Origin: Phoronis australis
Taxonomy: Eukaryota > Phoronida > Phoronidae
Assembly (NCBI GenBank): GCA_002633005.1
Contig: NMRA01000668.1
Location: 62,001 to 126,000, forward strand
Direction of reading: 5' to 3'
DNA: 64,000 nucleotides
The position numbers and the translations under genes were made by a program. Within the stretch, counting starts at the first letter, position 1; each line of letters begins with the position of its first letter. This document shows, in pieces, positions 10,510-21,579 of the stretch. The notes beneath the pieces were generated by a model. The model was not told the origin of the DNA. It saw nothing but the letters and a program-made list of their open reading frames with translations, and searched no databases.

Positions 10510-13500
10510 ACAATCGAGAGAGAAAACTTCACTGAAATTTCTCCTGTTGGTAAGTATATAATGGTTTTATTGTTTATATTCCCAAATATTAGGAATATCA
10601 GGACAACCACCCTTAATCAAGATAACGTTGTTTTAGCATACGGTCATGACTTTTTCTATATTCCCATGATATCGTTTCTATTTTAATCTCTAGAAAACCA
10701 TGAAGAACGCTGCGTTTGTCCTCGTTTTATTGGTAATAACCGCTGTCTTAACGTCATCGTAAGTATGTGCATCATATTACGACTGTATAGCAAAGTTCGA
10801 ATAGGAAAAAAAAACAATTACTTCTGTCACCTCTTTGTACCATTTGAGCCTGCTTTTATGCCCATTTTCTAAAACTCGCGTTCATGGCGAAATCGTCGTG
10901 GTTAATTTTGTGTTCAAACACATACATGTGCCAGAAGTTTTCGTTTGAATACATTAACAGGAAGCTGCAATGAGCATACGAAGTAAATGCAACACCGCTG
11001 GGGCTTTCATGATGAAAAGTCGGAGTTGCAAATCTCATGTCTATAATGATGAATGTTTATATTGCTATCAAAAGTCTAAATGTAAAACACTTTATTGGCA
11101 CCGGAGTTCAGCTTAAAGAAACTGAGGTAAACATACTTCTATACTCTCACATTTTCTAATGTAATCTCTGACGGCGGATGGGAAACGACCATCTACATGT
11201 AAGATGTCGCATGGGGGAGGGGTGCAACCCTTTTCTTCGAAGGAAATGTTGGCATCACCCACACTGCATCGCTGCGCCCGAAGACTGATGGTACTGTTAA
11301 AAACACCCCTATTTTAGAGTGCCTTAAACTACGTGCGGGGGACGAAAAGTTGTGACGACCAGTGGAAAGTGAACTTCATGTAGAGGGGGATGAAAATAAT
11401 TGCGACAGGGGGTGGGGGTACTTTTATGAAATTGACTTTGTAGACCCTCCCTCTCCCCAATATTTTTACCTCCCTGCGGACCTGCTGATACCTTCAGTAT
11501 TAATCTTGGACAGCTGTAATGTGTTTTTGTAACGAAGCTTATTTAAACACTCCGTGCATGGAGTGCATTTTTTTTCAATTAAGATGTCTGACCACTGAAG
11601 CATACTAATACTTTTTCGATAAAGTTTCGGTGACGCCTTTACTGCTGGAGCTGGTAACATCGGAGGTGCGAAGATTGCTCGTAGTCCTGAAACTGACATA
11701 GATTCTCTCATCAGACTTTCAGACGCAGACGATATGAACGCAAAACAAGAGAATAGGTGAGTTTACAGAACATAAATTATAGAATATTTGTGACCATCGA
11801 CGGTTCTCTTGGGTACACCCAGAGATGTGAAAGGAACACGTGTTGGCCTATGCGTCTCAGTAGGTCTTGTTCTGGATAGTGATGATACAGTAAGTGCATC
11901 CAATAATGAACGTGTAAAAGATACAATCCCTGGATATACTAAAAGGCTCGATCACGTGTAAGCGCGCTATCGTTGATAGGTAAATAGCCCCAAGAGAGGC
12001 TATTAATGGCCCGGTTCTACTAAACTTAGGTACGTTAACGTGAATGTACGTAATTTCACATTTTATTTGTTCGCTTTCGTTTACAATATACTCAATATAA
12101 CGTTGAATTACTTTTTAGTAAATAATTTGTCTTTTCAAACTGCGTTTACTGAGGAAATTACAGTTATGTCGGATCCTCGCAATCTCCACAAAAAGATTGA
12201 ATCTGCTATTCAATGAAGAGCAGTCGAGACAATTACGCTCGACAGGGAACGACATTTGTAATGTTGGTAGGTCTTTGCTTTGATTTGGTCGTTTTGTTTT
12301 CTTTCTGTTTTTGGTTTTCAAAATTGCCGAGTAGACTCTCTAAATTGCAAAAAATAGGGAAAATCTAGCCGAGATCACGACCCAACTCAATAGTCCTGGA
12401 AGTCAGCAATAACTGTTCTATGTTCAGATCTAGTCAAGCTTTTGTAGATTAGGTCGAGGGGGTTTTGGGTCTTGGGTCGAGGGGGATGTGGTGTCGAGGG
12501 TTTGTGGGTCGTGGGGTTTGGGGGTCATTGGGTTCGAAGGGGTTTCAGAAGTATCCTCAAAGACCTACCAACGTTACAAATGTCGTTACCAGCAGAGTGT
12601 AATCGTCTTCCCTGCTCTTTAGTGAATGAATATTTAACTTTTTTGCGGAGAGTGCAGGAAACCGACGAGACTGAAATTTCATCAGTAAATACATTTTGAA
12701 CAAACTGTAGCCGCTCGTGGAATTATTTCCGTGACAACGATATCGCGTTCACACTGTACTATTTCAGATGACGTTCTCATGCCACTTTTTGTTTTTAATC
12801 ACGAGGCTTGAGCTAGAGAGACTCACATGTACTTATGTCTTAAAGGAAAGTCACGAGGCGACGCAATAAGATTATGAAAAGCAAAATTACCTCAATTGCC
12901 ACAGGTCGTGAGTCGAGGGGGTTGTGGGTCGTGGGGGTTGTGGGTCGAGGGCGTCGTGGGTCTTGAGGTGTGATGTTTCAGAACAATCCATTTTTACTGC
13001 ACGCATTATCAGTACTGTACGAATCAACTCAAAAACATAAGCACAAACATTAACCAACAAAAATGAAGTTGTAACAATGTTTAACAATAATTATTTGTGT
13101 AATTTACACAGTTTTCTTACTGAGGGGAAGGACCAAAGGCTCACAAACATTGACATATCATTTGCAAGACGTGAGTGTCAAAAACTTGCTATTAAAGTAG
13201 GCCGAAATTACATTCTCAAGCAACCTTTAAACATAGTTATGCAAATACACGACCTTGCTCGTTGTTAACATTCTGTTTGTATCCTTGGAACAAAGTTCGA
13301 CATTCACCAGAACAGGTAAAGTAATTGATCAAGAGACATGATTAAAAGGCACTCGATATCTCGAAAAATACTTGTTTCATTCTCAAAGGGAAATAAAATG
13401 CCTCAGTAATACTACCACAAAGCAAAAGCTTGTAAACCCAGTGGGACACACGGTAGCTAGGTGTGAAATAATGCAGAGGCTGACAAATCGAGGGGGTAAC

Positions 13501-13980
13501 GGGATAGTCGCGCAAAGAAGTGAAGCGTTCAGCGTAACCCTGTTTAATTTTCATTCAAAACAGGGTTCTCGAATGCTATCAAAAGGGACTCCAATTCTTT
13601 CAATCGCAGCACATCATGCTCTACGTATCGAATTGACGTGTTTTCTACAGTTTCTTAACGGATGCTACTTATGGTTATGAAGGTAGGCATGCTCATTAGA
13701 CCTAATGTCAATTTCTCTCTTTCAGTATCTGAACGTGCTCACCACATACACATGGAATAGCTGTGGAGTAATGTGGAACTAAGTGTTTTATCCGCATCGT
13801 GGTTTTGTGAACTTGAACTCTTCTCCCAGGACTCTTCTATGACTTTTTAAACAAAAATATGAGCTAATTTTCAGTGTTGCACTGGACGTGAATATTCACT
13901 TGCCACAATAGAACCCGTTTCAATATTTAGTTGTGGAGACGTAACCTGCCATTAAAATAAAGATGTCAAAGTTTGGAAGG
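10510..13980 (+). CDS. Small secreted peptide precursor, spliced gene (predicted)
   Basis: Predicted from signals, not from a long ORF. Exon 1 (about 10510-10549) is 5' UTR ending in GTAAGT. Exon 2 (10694-10758) follows a TCTCTAG acceptor; its ATG at 10700 opens MKNAAFVLVLLVITAVLTS, a typical signal peptide, and ends at GTAAGT in phase 2. Exon 3 (11625-11756), after a TACTAAT branch-like motif, stays open for 44 residues (begins SFGDAFTAGAGNIGG, contains SPETDIDSLIRL) and ends at GTGAGT, phase 2. The last exon starts at 13726 after TTTCTCTCTTTCAG and stops at 13730, giving about 65 aa; AATAAA is at 13956. An optional exon at 13112-13170 also fits the phases and would give a longer, different C-terminus. 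There are no cysteines in the shorter form, so it is not a disulfide-rich peptide. Family not recognised. A secreted hormone, defence or matrix peptide is possible. Confidence 0.55.
10700..10758 (+). CDS. Signal-peptide exon of the secreted peptide gene
   Basis: Nineteen codons plus two bases: positively charged start (MK), a hydrophobic core of Val, Leu, Ile and Ala, then TSS as a likely cleavage region completed by the next exon. Flanked by CTCTAG and GTAAGT. The frame joins exactly to the open frame beginning at 11625. Confidence 0.6.
11625..11756 (+). CDS. Main mature-peptide exon of the secreted peptide gene
   Basis: 132 bp. One base completes the Ser codon from the previous exon, then 43 codons, then two bases. 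Composition is Gly/Ala-rich at the start and acidic (SDADD) near the end; the only basic site is a single Lys-x-x-Arg. The acceptor is an unusual AAAG but is preceded by TACTAATACTTTTTC. Confidence 0.5.
12115..12715. repeat. Imperfect inverted repeat around a G-rich core
   Basis: The arm at about 12115-12280 is the imperfect reverse complement of 12558-12710 (shared words include CAAAGACCTACCAAC and TTACAAATGTCGTT). The spacer holds a G-rich repeat at 12445-12540. Both lie in the large intron of the secreted peptide gene. It may be an old fold-back transposon. Confidence 0.6.
12445..12540 (+). repeat. G-rich GGTCGAGGGGG repeat
   Basis: Variants of GGGTCGAGGGGG and TTGTGGGTCGTGG follow one another. 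Four or more G-runs of at least three lie close together, so the plus strand could form a G-quadruplex. A second patch of the same repeat is at 12904-12970. Confidence 0.7.
12904..12970 (+). repeat. Second patch of the G-rich repeat
   Basis: Same GTCGAGGGGGTTGTGGGTCG words as the patch some 450 bp upstream. It starts directly after a TGCCACAG acceptor-like string. Confidence 0.7.
13112..13170 (+). CDS. Possible alternative exon of the secreted peptide gene
   Basis: Bounded by TTTACACAG and GTGAGT. In the phase left by exon 3 it reads SFLTEGKDQRLTNIDISFAR without a stop, and passes phase 1 to the exon at 13726, which then reads a short tail ending HIHME. Two alternative C-termini would result. 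RNA evidence is lacking. Confidence 0.35.
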
Positions 13981-14378
13981 ACTAGTTAGCACTGTTATTT
14001 TCTTTAGCGTTTTTGACTTGGTAATGTTGGACACCAACAGATACTAAATGTTTGCAAGGAAACTTGTATAGTAAATTTTAATGAATTTTAAAGCTTTTTA
14101 CAATATATACATAGTGAAGTGTTATAACTTTGCCTGTAGAAGAAAAACAGTTATAGCATCAAATAAAACCAACAACTGAAACAAAATGCCACAAAATTCG
14201 AAACCCGAGAACATGAGCGGGAAAGACTGAAATAACTAAACTTTCCTCAGGTGTTAATAGGTGTTCTGTCAGCTGTGTTTTAGTGGTTATCAGATATTTT
14301 GCATGCGCTCTGATTGAGATATAATGTCTAGTTACTTGGGGAAGCCTGCATCTCATTCCTTCATGAGGTTTGAGCAAA

Positions 14379-14529
14379 ATCGCGACATCTGACTTATTCT
14401 GAGCTCTCGTGTCTTTCTGGTTTTGCCTTTTGACATTGTAAGTTGTGCTGTCAGAGTTCAGTTTAATAAACCACTTCTAATCGTTTTTATGTGAAGTTTT
14501 AACTGACTTTGGCTAACAGGACCGTAACA
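14379..14529 (+). repeat. 5' LTR remnant of the Gmr1-like element
   Basis: Shares CTGGTTTTGCCTTTTGA, GTAAGTTGTGCT and GTGAAGTTTTAACTGAC-like words with the 3' LTR and ends in GTAACA. Sequence before about 14379 no longer matches, so the left part is lost or replaced. Confidence 0.75.
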
Positions 14530-14819
14530 GTTTTGGCGAACATGCCAGGAGCACTATAAACACGGACAATGGTTAACCCACATGAGTTATTGGACTCCTT
14601 ATCATTGGCGAAATTAAAAAAAATACGAAGGCTGAAATATCCACGTTATGTCTGCACTTGGGCATTCGCGTACCTGCTTCGGCTCGAAAGCAACGGTTGC
14701 TAACTGTATTGTGTGAAACCCTGGTAGAACGCAATTTGTTACAAGTAGGTCAGGATGCACTGCAATGACTGACATGTGAGGAGAAGAAGACCGAAAATAA
14801 TGCACTGAAAATTATAAAA

Positions 14820-15593
14820 ATGGAGCTGGAGCACGAATTCAGAATGCGGAATTCAAAGATGGAAGACAGTCTGGAACAACAGAGACTGGAAGTTGAGCGT
14901 GCCAAGATTGAACTGCAGAAGCTAAATCAGACGTCAGAACCATTTAACGTTGCTAAAAACATTTCATTAGTACCTAAGTTTAGTAAGATGCGTGAAGATG
15001 ATTTTTCCCTCAGTTTCAAAAGATTGCCAATAGTTTGGAATGGCCTAATGATAAATCGCCCGTTATAATATAGAGTGGATTGACTGGCAAGGCAGCTGAG
15101 GTATTCATAGCCAGCTAGCTAGCTGTATGAAGACTGCAGCTTTGTACCAAGGCTAAGGTATTTACTGCTCTTTCGGCTGAAGACTCGGCTGACTACAATT
15201 ATGTGAAACACGCATTTTCAGACTTATGAGTTTGTTCTGGAGACGTACAGGCAGAAGCTTAGGGGTTTACAAAAAGTAGAATCCCAGAAATTTGTTGAGT
15301 TCAGTAGAGAAAAACAAGTGGCTTTTGAGAAGTAGTTGGATTCACTTAATGTGCATGATTTTGACAAACTTTGTGAGACAATAGTTCTGGAGGAATTCAA
15401 AAATTGCATTCCACAAGCTTTACAAACTCACACTGATGAGCAAAACATTGTGTCATTGAGTCAAGCTGCAATTGTGGGGGATAATTATGCTCTTGTTCAT
15501 AAGAAGAGTTTTTCTCGTTCCCAGACTCTGTCCATAAATGTGTCTTCGAGTGTCAAAGTACGGTGCAATTTCCCAATCGAATCCTGCATGTAG
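14820..15593 (+). pseudogene. gag, capsid part (Gmr1-like)
   Basis: The frame at 14820-15068 begins with a charged helical stretch (MELEHEFRMRN...) then FNVAKNISLVPKFS, typical of the start of the capsid region in these gags. Later pieces, a SAEDSADYNYVKHAFS stretch near 15169-15222 and the frame 15336-15593 with LDSLNVHDFDKLCETIVLEE, continue the capsid in shifted frames. Several stops separate the parts, so no intact Gag can be made. The CCHC knuckle follows in another frame. Confidence 0.65.
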
Positions 15594-15612
15594 TATTCCT
15601 AGATTGCCTAGT

Positions 15613-15654
15613 TGTGCATATTGTAAGAAGCGAGGACATTTGATTTCCGAGTGT
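15613..15654 (+). pseudogene. gag zinc knuckle (CCHC)
   Basis: CAYCKKRGHLISEC fits the C-x2-C-x4-H-x4-C nucleocapsid knuckle that binds the genomic RNA. It lies in the frame running 15538-15912, offset from the capsid frame by a shift around 15540-15600. Confidence 0.75.
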
Positions 15655-15947
15655 TGGAAACTTAAGAAGAAGGCGAGATATGTAACATCCAGGATCCTAG
15701 CCAAAGAACAACACTGGTATGCTCGCAAGCTAAAACAGTCAAGACACATCAGCATTCAGCGCCCCCTCTTGAATCGGGACCGAGGCCTCCACTTACCTCC
15801 CATGTATTCAAACATTTTAACCAGCGAAACGCGGGAAATCCCTCATTCATTGACAAAGACCTGCCGGTCCAGGTCGAAACGTCTGCAAACAACCTACCAC
15901 GTCTCTAAGTAAGTGACCATCTCATACTACAATGCTTCTAGAGACCA

Positions 15948-16742
15948 ATGACTAATTTTTTCTCCAGTTTTCAGGAACCATTTAGTAAGGTTCTTATAGA
16001 CTGTGTCGGTCAATTGCCTAGAACCAAATCCGGGAATTCGTATTTACTGACAATTATGTGTGCCTCAACACGTTTCCCAGAGGCTATTCCCCTGAAGAAT
16101 ATTAAGGCTAAGGCTGCAGTGAAGACACTAGTTGAATGCTTCACTTATGTCGATTTGCCGAAGTGTTTACAGTCTTACCTGGGCTCAAAGTTTTTGTCCA
16201 ACTTGTTTCGACAGGTTTCCTTGCAGCTGGGTATTACCTACGTGGCGTCGTTGGCTTACCACCATCGGACACAAGGGGCACTGGAGAGGTATCGTCAAAC
16301 TTTGAAGAACATGTTTTGCAGTTATAGTCTTGAGAACAAAAAAGATTGGGAAAAAGTTGTACCATTTCTTATATTTACTAGCCGGGAGGCATTGCAGGAA
16401 TCATTAGGATATTGTCTGTTCGAGCTGGTTTTTGGCCGTTCTGTTTGGGGCCTTTTAAAGTTGTTGAAAGAGAAATGGTTATCGGAGGATAAACATCTCA
16501 ATTTGCTCGATTATGTGTCCGGTTTCAAAGAGAAACTGTATACAACATACAAGGTAGCTGGAAATAATTTAGTGGTTTCGCAGGGTGAGATGAAGTCTTG
16601 GTATGATAAGGATGCCAGAGAACGAGAATTTGAGCCCGGTGATCAGGTACTTGTGTTACTACCCGTTGTGGGCAACCCGCTTCAAGCTAGGTATTCCGTG
16701 GCTCATGTGATTCACCGGAAAGTTGGAAAGTTTCCGATATAG
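15948..16742 (+). pseudogene. Integrase (Gmr1-like), catalytic site damaged
   Basis: 264 residues of open frame. The core begins FSKVLIDCVGQLPRTKSG with the first catalytic Asp at residue 18. The second position lies in QSYLGSKF (Tyr77), where the family has QSDxGSxF, so the second acidic residue is lost. The third, Glu113, stands in GALERYRQTLKNM. The C-terminal part (residues 200-260) has the WYDKDAREREFEPGDQVLVLLP stretch usual before the end of gypsy integrases. A frame break near 16742 leads on to a TPDRKENYTSVLC stretch. No zinc-binding HHCC domain precedes it. Enzymatically dead by inference from the D-to-Y change. Confidence 0.8.
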
Positions 16743-16805
16743 ATTATGTTATTAAAACCCCAGATCGCAAGGAGAATTATACGTCAGTGTTATGTAAACA
16801 TGTTA

Positions 16806-17051
16806 GAGGAGGCAGTGTGGCCCGAGTGGTTGATAAGTGTCTGCTTTCTTTACTCGAGGTCGTGGGTTCGAGTCCCACCAGGTCACACTGCTAAACCCTT
16901 GAGCCAGGTTTCAAGCTCCTCAGCTCGGTTTTAACCATATATTAATAAAGCATAAAAATATTTCCAGGTGAGCAGTGCAATGGGCCCACATGCGAGGCCT
17001 GCGCACGTCTGGTACAACGTGTATCAGACCGCCTGCAATTATTATTATATA
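16806..17051 (+). mobile_element. tRNA-derived SINE with target duplication
   Basis: Head has an A-box-like TGGCCCGAGTGG (16818-16829) and a perfect B box GGTTCGAGTCC (16865-16875), with a GTGGG/CCCAC T-arm around it. It is followed by an unrelated body of about 150 bp and an ATTATTATATATA tail. TATGTAAACATGTTA (16791-16805) and TATGTAAATATGTTG (17052-17066) flank it, a 15-bp target duplication with two differences. Acceptor-stem pairing does not fit a functional tRNA because 13 bases follow the T-arm. It sits between integrase and RT of the Gmr1-like element and is therefore younger. Confidence 0.75.
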
Positions 17052-17080
17052 TATGTAAATATGTTGAAGCTGTATTTTGT

Positions 17081-17781
17081 TTGGAACGGTTCCGACAAAT
17101 CTGTAGTAGTCATTTAGGTTCCAGTGAGTCTGTTGATGAACCTAGCGTGGGTGTTGAGGATGATATAGTTGGTTGTAAACCCAGATTGAATAATTTTCCC
17201 GTTCTTCGTAGTATTGATTTAAAGTTTAATCAACTGTCACGTGAGCAGGGACAAATTCTAAGAGAGTTGTTGTCTGAGTTTAAGGGTGTGCTTCCAGATG
17301 TCCCTAACATAGCTATTGTTGCTTGTCACGACGTTGATGTAGGTGGGGCTGCGCCTATTAAACAGTATACTTATAGGGCTAATCCTTGGAAAGAGAAAAC
17401 ACCTGCATTCTGCAATATACTTAAAATGGGATTATTGAGCCTACTTGCAGTGAGTGGAATCCCCCCTGCATATTGGTTCCGGACGTACTTATAGATTTGT
17501 TACTGACTTTCTCAGGGTCAACCATGTTACTGAGTAAGATTCTTATCCAATGCCCAGAATCGAAGATTGGATTGATCGTATTGGTAATGCCAGTGTCGTT
17601 ACCAAATTTGATTTACTCAAGGGTTCTTAGCAACTAAGTTCCCCTGACTCAGAGAGCGAAGAGCATTTCTGCTTTTGTCATGCCCAGTTCGCTCTACGCC
17701 TACAAGGTCATGCCGTTCGGGATAAAAATGCCACTGCTACTTTTCAACAGATGGTTAATCAAGTTATTGGTGGTTTATCTT
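17081..17781 (+). pseudogene. Reverse transcriptase, N-terminal part (Gmr1-like)
   Basis: The frame at 17081-17494 gives the linker LSREQGQILRELLSEFKGVLPDVP and HDVDVGGAAPIKQYTYRANP, the usual entry to a gypsy RT. Shifted frames then show VTKFDLLKG with the first catalytic Asp (about 17605-17628) and YKVMPFGIK (about 17701-17730). Reading ends at VNQVIGGL near 17781, where the DIRS-like element enters, just before the YxDD site. The rest of the domain resumes near 20731. Confidence 0.75.
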
Positions 17782-18028
17782 TTTATCGAAATCTATTTTG
17801 CCCGGGGTACGCCACGAGCTATGTTGCAGAACAAGAGGAGGATTGCGAATATTGTCATTTATTATGACGTAAATAGATAAAACTAACTTAGACTCTGCAA
17901 GATGGGCATGGACAAAACGCCCACCGGCGTGTACAAGGAATAGCCCCGAAAGAGGGAACAAAACAAAAGAACTGCCTGAAGGGCTTAAAGGAAAAGTACA
18001 GAACACGAACACAAAACTAGAAAAAAAC

Positions 18029-18984
18029 CTAACAGGAAATGTATATGAGCAAAGAGAAAGTGGAACCGACAACCGGGATTGGGGTGGGGAAAATGCAGAG
18101 AATGAACGTAGGTCGTGTACACGACGAGGTACATTGTAGGTGGCTGAATGAGAGATCACGTTGAACTGACGGGGGCCTCGAAAAAATGTGGAGGTGGATG
18201 AGCCCTGACGAAAGGACTGACTGTTGGTTAGGTGGCGCTGGATCTTGTTGAACTTGAGGCAAACTTGGCGCCACAGGTCCCAGTGGTGGTCCCACTCGAA
18301 GGGGAAAGAAGACCGGAATTTCCTGAAATCGGTATCATAAGACAAGGCTGCAGAAAGGCCGTAGTGTGTGTTGCAGTCATGAACTATGGTCGAATACTTT
18401 GGAAGCTTAGGGGCATCCTGTGGAAACTTCTGGACCAGGATGGACTGGAAAATATTGAACGCCTGGGTCCACTGCAGAATGGATGAGATGGCCTTTGGAC
18501 GTGCAGAGCTGGAAAAAACGGGAGTGTTACCGGTGAAGGAGATGGAGACAGAGGGAGAGGAGGAGGCAGATGGCTCACCTGAAAGGAGAGAAGAAAAGTC
18601 AATGAACTCGTTGTTGAAGATGCGTTGACGAGTTTTGGAGTCGACATGAAATCCTAGAGGCAATGACACATACAAATTATTTGAAGAAGGGTCAATATCC
18701 GAAAAAGACGGATTGGTAGTCGCATCGGAGGCTGAAGGTGGGGCAGTGAACGTCGGCTGGGAGGGGTGGATCGAAGGTGACGGATCCAGCGGCTGGCTAA
18801 CGGTGAGCGGCGGAGCGGTAGAATCAGCGTCATAGAGCCGTTTCAATTCTGCAGCCAGCTTAGCATATTCAATGACTCGCGGCGATGGCTGGATTTCGGA
18901 TGTTGCTGGTGGCGCTGGAGGAGGACGCGCGAAGGGACTTGCAGACTTGCGGGTGGATGTCCTGGTGGCTTTCTTGGGTGCCAT
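18029..18984 (-). CDS. Gag-like ORF1 of the DIRS/Ngaro-like element
   Basis: Start chosen at the ATG at 18984, with A at -3 and G at +4; an in-frame ATG at 19056 is less likely. The product opens MAPKKATRTSTRKSASPF, a basic Ser/Pro-rich tail, then a low-complexity Pro/Ser region to about residue 130. The conserved helical domain is at about residues 165-250 (ISSILQWTQAFNIFQSI, YGLSAALSYDTDFRKF, WDLWRQVCLKF). The frame stays open to 17764, but after about 18170 it only translates the direct-repeat and terminal DNA, so the real protein probably ends or shifts there. Probable role: nucleic-acid-binding structural protein of the element. Confidence 0.5.
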
Positions 18985-19095
18985 GCTGGAAAAAGAAAAA
19001 CATACTGAGTAGACCAGGGGGGGAAAAACCCAGGGTGGCGACCTCTGGGGGGACAAACCCCAAAGGGAAATGAGTAAAAAATGGGAAGTACAGGG

Positions 19096-19514
19096 GATGT
19101 AATCATCCCGAGAGGGAAGACAAAACTTCGTCGTGGAAACACCGCCGAAAGTAGTGGTTAGAACAAGGTATTGTAAGGCCCCCTACAGGCACACCGCCGA
19201 AATAGAATTGAGGAGCGAGGTATTAAAAAAATGGAAACAAGAGGTACAAGCCCTAGGATGGATAGAAAAATAACTAGAGGGCTATGTAAGCCAGAACAAG
19301 GAGAAAAACCTCCAAGTAACCGCCGAAATAATGTATAGTTAGCAGGGATTAAGCCCCCCTGAGGACGAACCGCCGAAAGTGAAAGAATTGAGAGAGGAGG
19401 CGATTATGGGGAGATAATAATCCCATGAGGAAAGAACCTCGTTGAGAATACCGCCGAAAGGAGAGATTAATATGACAGGGCATTATAAGGTCCCCTGTAG
19501 GCAAACCGCCGAAG
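19096..19514 (-). repeat. TTTCGGCGGT leader repeats in the DIRS-like element
   Basis: ACCGCCGAAA (plus strand) occurs at 19141, 19193, 19319, 19369 and 19450, with a one-base variant at 19505. Three copies follow a C-rich CCCCTACAGGC-like box, and the pairs at 19141/19193 and 19450/19505 belong to two similar blocks about 310 bp apart. On the coding (minus) strand the repeats lie upstream of the gag-like start, in the presumed leader RNA. Confidence 0.65.
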
Positions 19515-19690
19515 ATGAATACTTAGAACGAGGTGTAAAGTAGGGGTCCGGAGAGAACGATACAAAAAACTACCAGGAATAACTGGAAGGAAAGCGGAGG
19601 GGAGCGGGAGGGGGGTGGGGCGGGACTAGAGTGTGAGAAGGCCCAGTTCACGAAGGTGGTGACCGATGGCCACGCGAATGCTGAAGGCGN

Positions 19691-20241
<551 letters not shown>

Positions 20242-20728
20242 GGACACGAAGTTGTACAGCCTACAAACGTAGGAACTGCCAAGGATGTGAACATGGGGCG
20301 ATATGAGGTATAACGTGAATAAAACGGTTGATTAGAATAAAAAAACGGAACTTACCTCGAAAAGGACGAAGTAAAGCAGAGGAACGAGAAGTGACAGAGC
20401 GTCGCACCCGAACGGAGTAAGGGGTCAAGGGTCGAAAGAAAACGAAGAAATGCAAACAAGAAAAATGCAGAGAATGAACGTAGGTCGTGTAGACGACGAT
20501 GTAGGTGGCTGAATGAGAGACCACGTTGAACTGAACAAAGGAAATATGGGCGACCAATCAGGAGTCGCGTAGAGAAATGTATGAATACAAAAGTAGGCCC
20601 CTGAGGCTATAAATAGAGATTAGTAATGCAAAATAAACCCTAAGGACTGGTATCAAAATAAAGAGACAAATGTCAAAATAATGACGATAAATGCCTTTAA
20701 CAAGTAAAATTTAATTTGTGGGTCAAAT

Positions 20729-20965
20729 ACTGCCGATTTGATCGTTTACAGCAAAAGCTGGGATGAACATGTTACACGTATTCGCGAGTTGTTAGTTAGG
20801 TTATCTGAAGTAAAATTAACTGTAAATTTGGCTAAAAGTGTGTTCGGTCGGGCCACTGTTAGTTATTTGGGTCATGTGGTTGGATGTGGTCAAGTTAGGC
20901 CCATTGATGCTAAGGTTGATGCCATATTGAGATATCCTTCACCAACTAATCGCAAGAGTTTTTAA
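20729..20965 (+). pseudogene. Reverse transcriptase, C-terminal part (Gmr1-like)
   Basis: Resumes at DLIVYSKSWDEHVTRIRELL, the sequence that follows the YxDD site in gypsy RTs. It continues to KLTVNLAKSVFG and VSYLGHVVGCGQVRP, the usual end of the palm and the thumb. The first residues of the YxDD box are missing at the junction. A stop after NRKSF at 20965 breaks the passage to RNase H. Confidence 0.75.
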
Positions 20966-20966
20966 A

Positions 20967-21530
20967 ATGAGATATTTGGGAATGATAGGATTCTACAGGA
21001 AGTCTTTTCCAAATTTTGCGTCAGTGGTTTGTCCTTTAACTGAGCTGTTAAAGAAAGATGTCGCTTCTTTTTGGTCAGATAGTTATGAAAGTGCTTTTCA
21101 GAACAGCAAAGCCTTGCTTGTGGATAAGCAGATTCTAACAATACCTTATTCTGAGAAGCCATTCAAGTTGATGGTAGATGCCAGTGATGAGGGGCTGGTT
21201 CTGTGTTACAGCAGTCTCAAGATGGCGCTGGAAAACCTATAATAATTGCTTACCTTTCAGAGAAGTTTGATTGTAATCAAAAGAATTTCTATTGAAGAGG
21301 AGTGCCTGGTCTTACTGATGTCGTTACAGAATTTTGATGTGTATTTATCACCAGTAGTGTGGTCCATTATTGTGTACTCTGATCACAATCCTTTGAGGTT
21401 TTTGCACAAGATGAAGGATAAGGATAAGCGCTTGCTTAGATGGAGTTTCTTGCTGCAAGAGTTCGATATTGTTATACATCATGTTAAGGACTGTGACATG
21501 TTTTGTCAGACTGTTTATCTAGGATGTTTT
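20967..21530 (+). pseudogene. RNase H region (Gmr1-like)
   Basis: The frame at 20967-21242 has MRYLGMIGFYRKSFPNFASV, the connection, then PFKLMVDASDEG with the first RNase H Asp. The next frame (21246-21662) has EEECLVLLMSLQNFDVYLS with the Glu, and IVYSDHNPLRFL with the second Asp, then RLLRWSFLLQEFDIVIHH. The final catalytic region, normally DALSR-like, is changed (CQTVYLGC). A frame shift near 21242 separates the halves. Inactive remnant. Confidence 0.75.
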
Positions 21531-21579
21531 GACTGTGCTCAAGTATTGTTTTTTGTGAGAAAACTGCTAAGGGGTGAGG

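Noticed and set aside
16812-16891. Functional tRNA gene
   Set aside because: A and B boxes and a T-arm exist, but 13 bases follow the T-arm, the acceptor stem does not fit, and the unit continues into a tailed body flanked by target duplications. Better explained as a SINE.
17782-18028. C-terminal extension of the gag-like ORF down to 17764
   Set aside because: This part translates non-coding terminal DNA and runs into the host retrotransposon. It is not part of a conserved protein.
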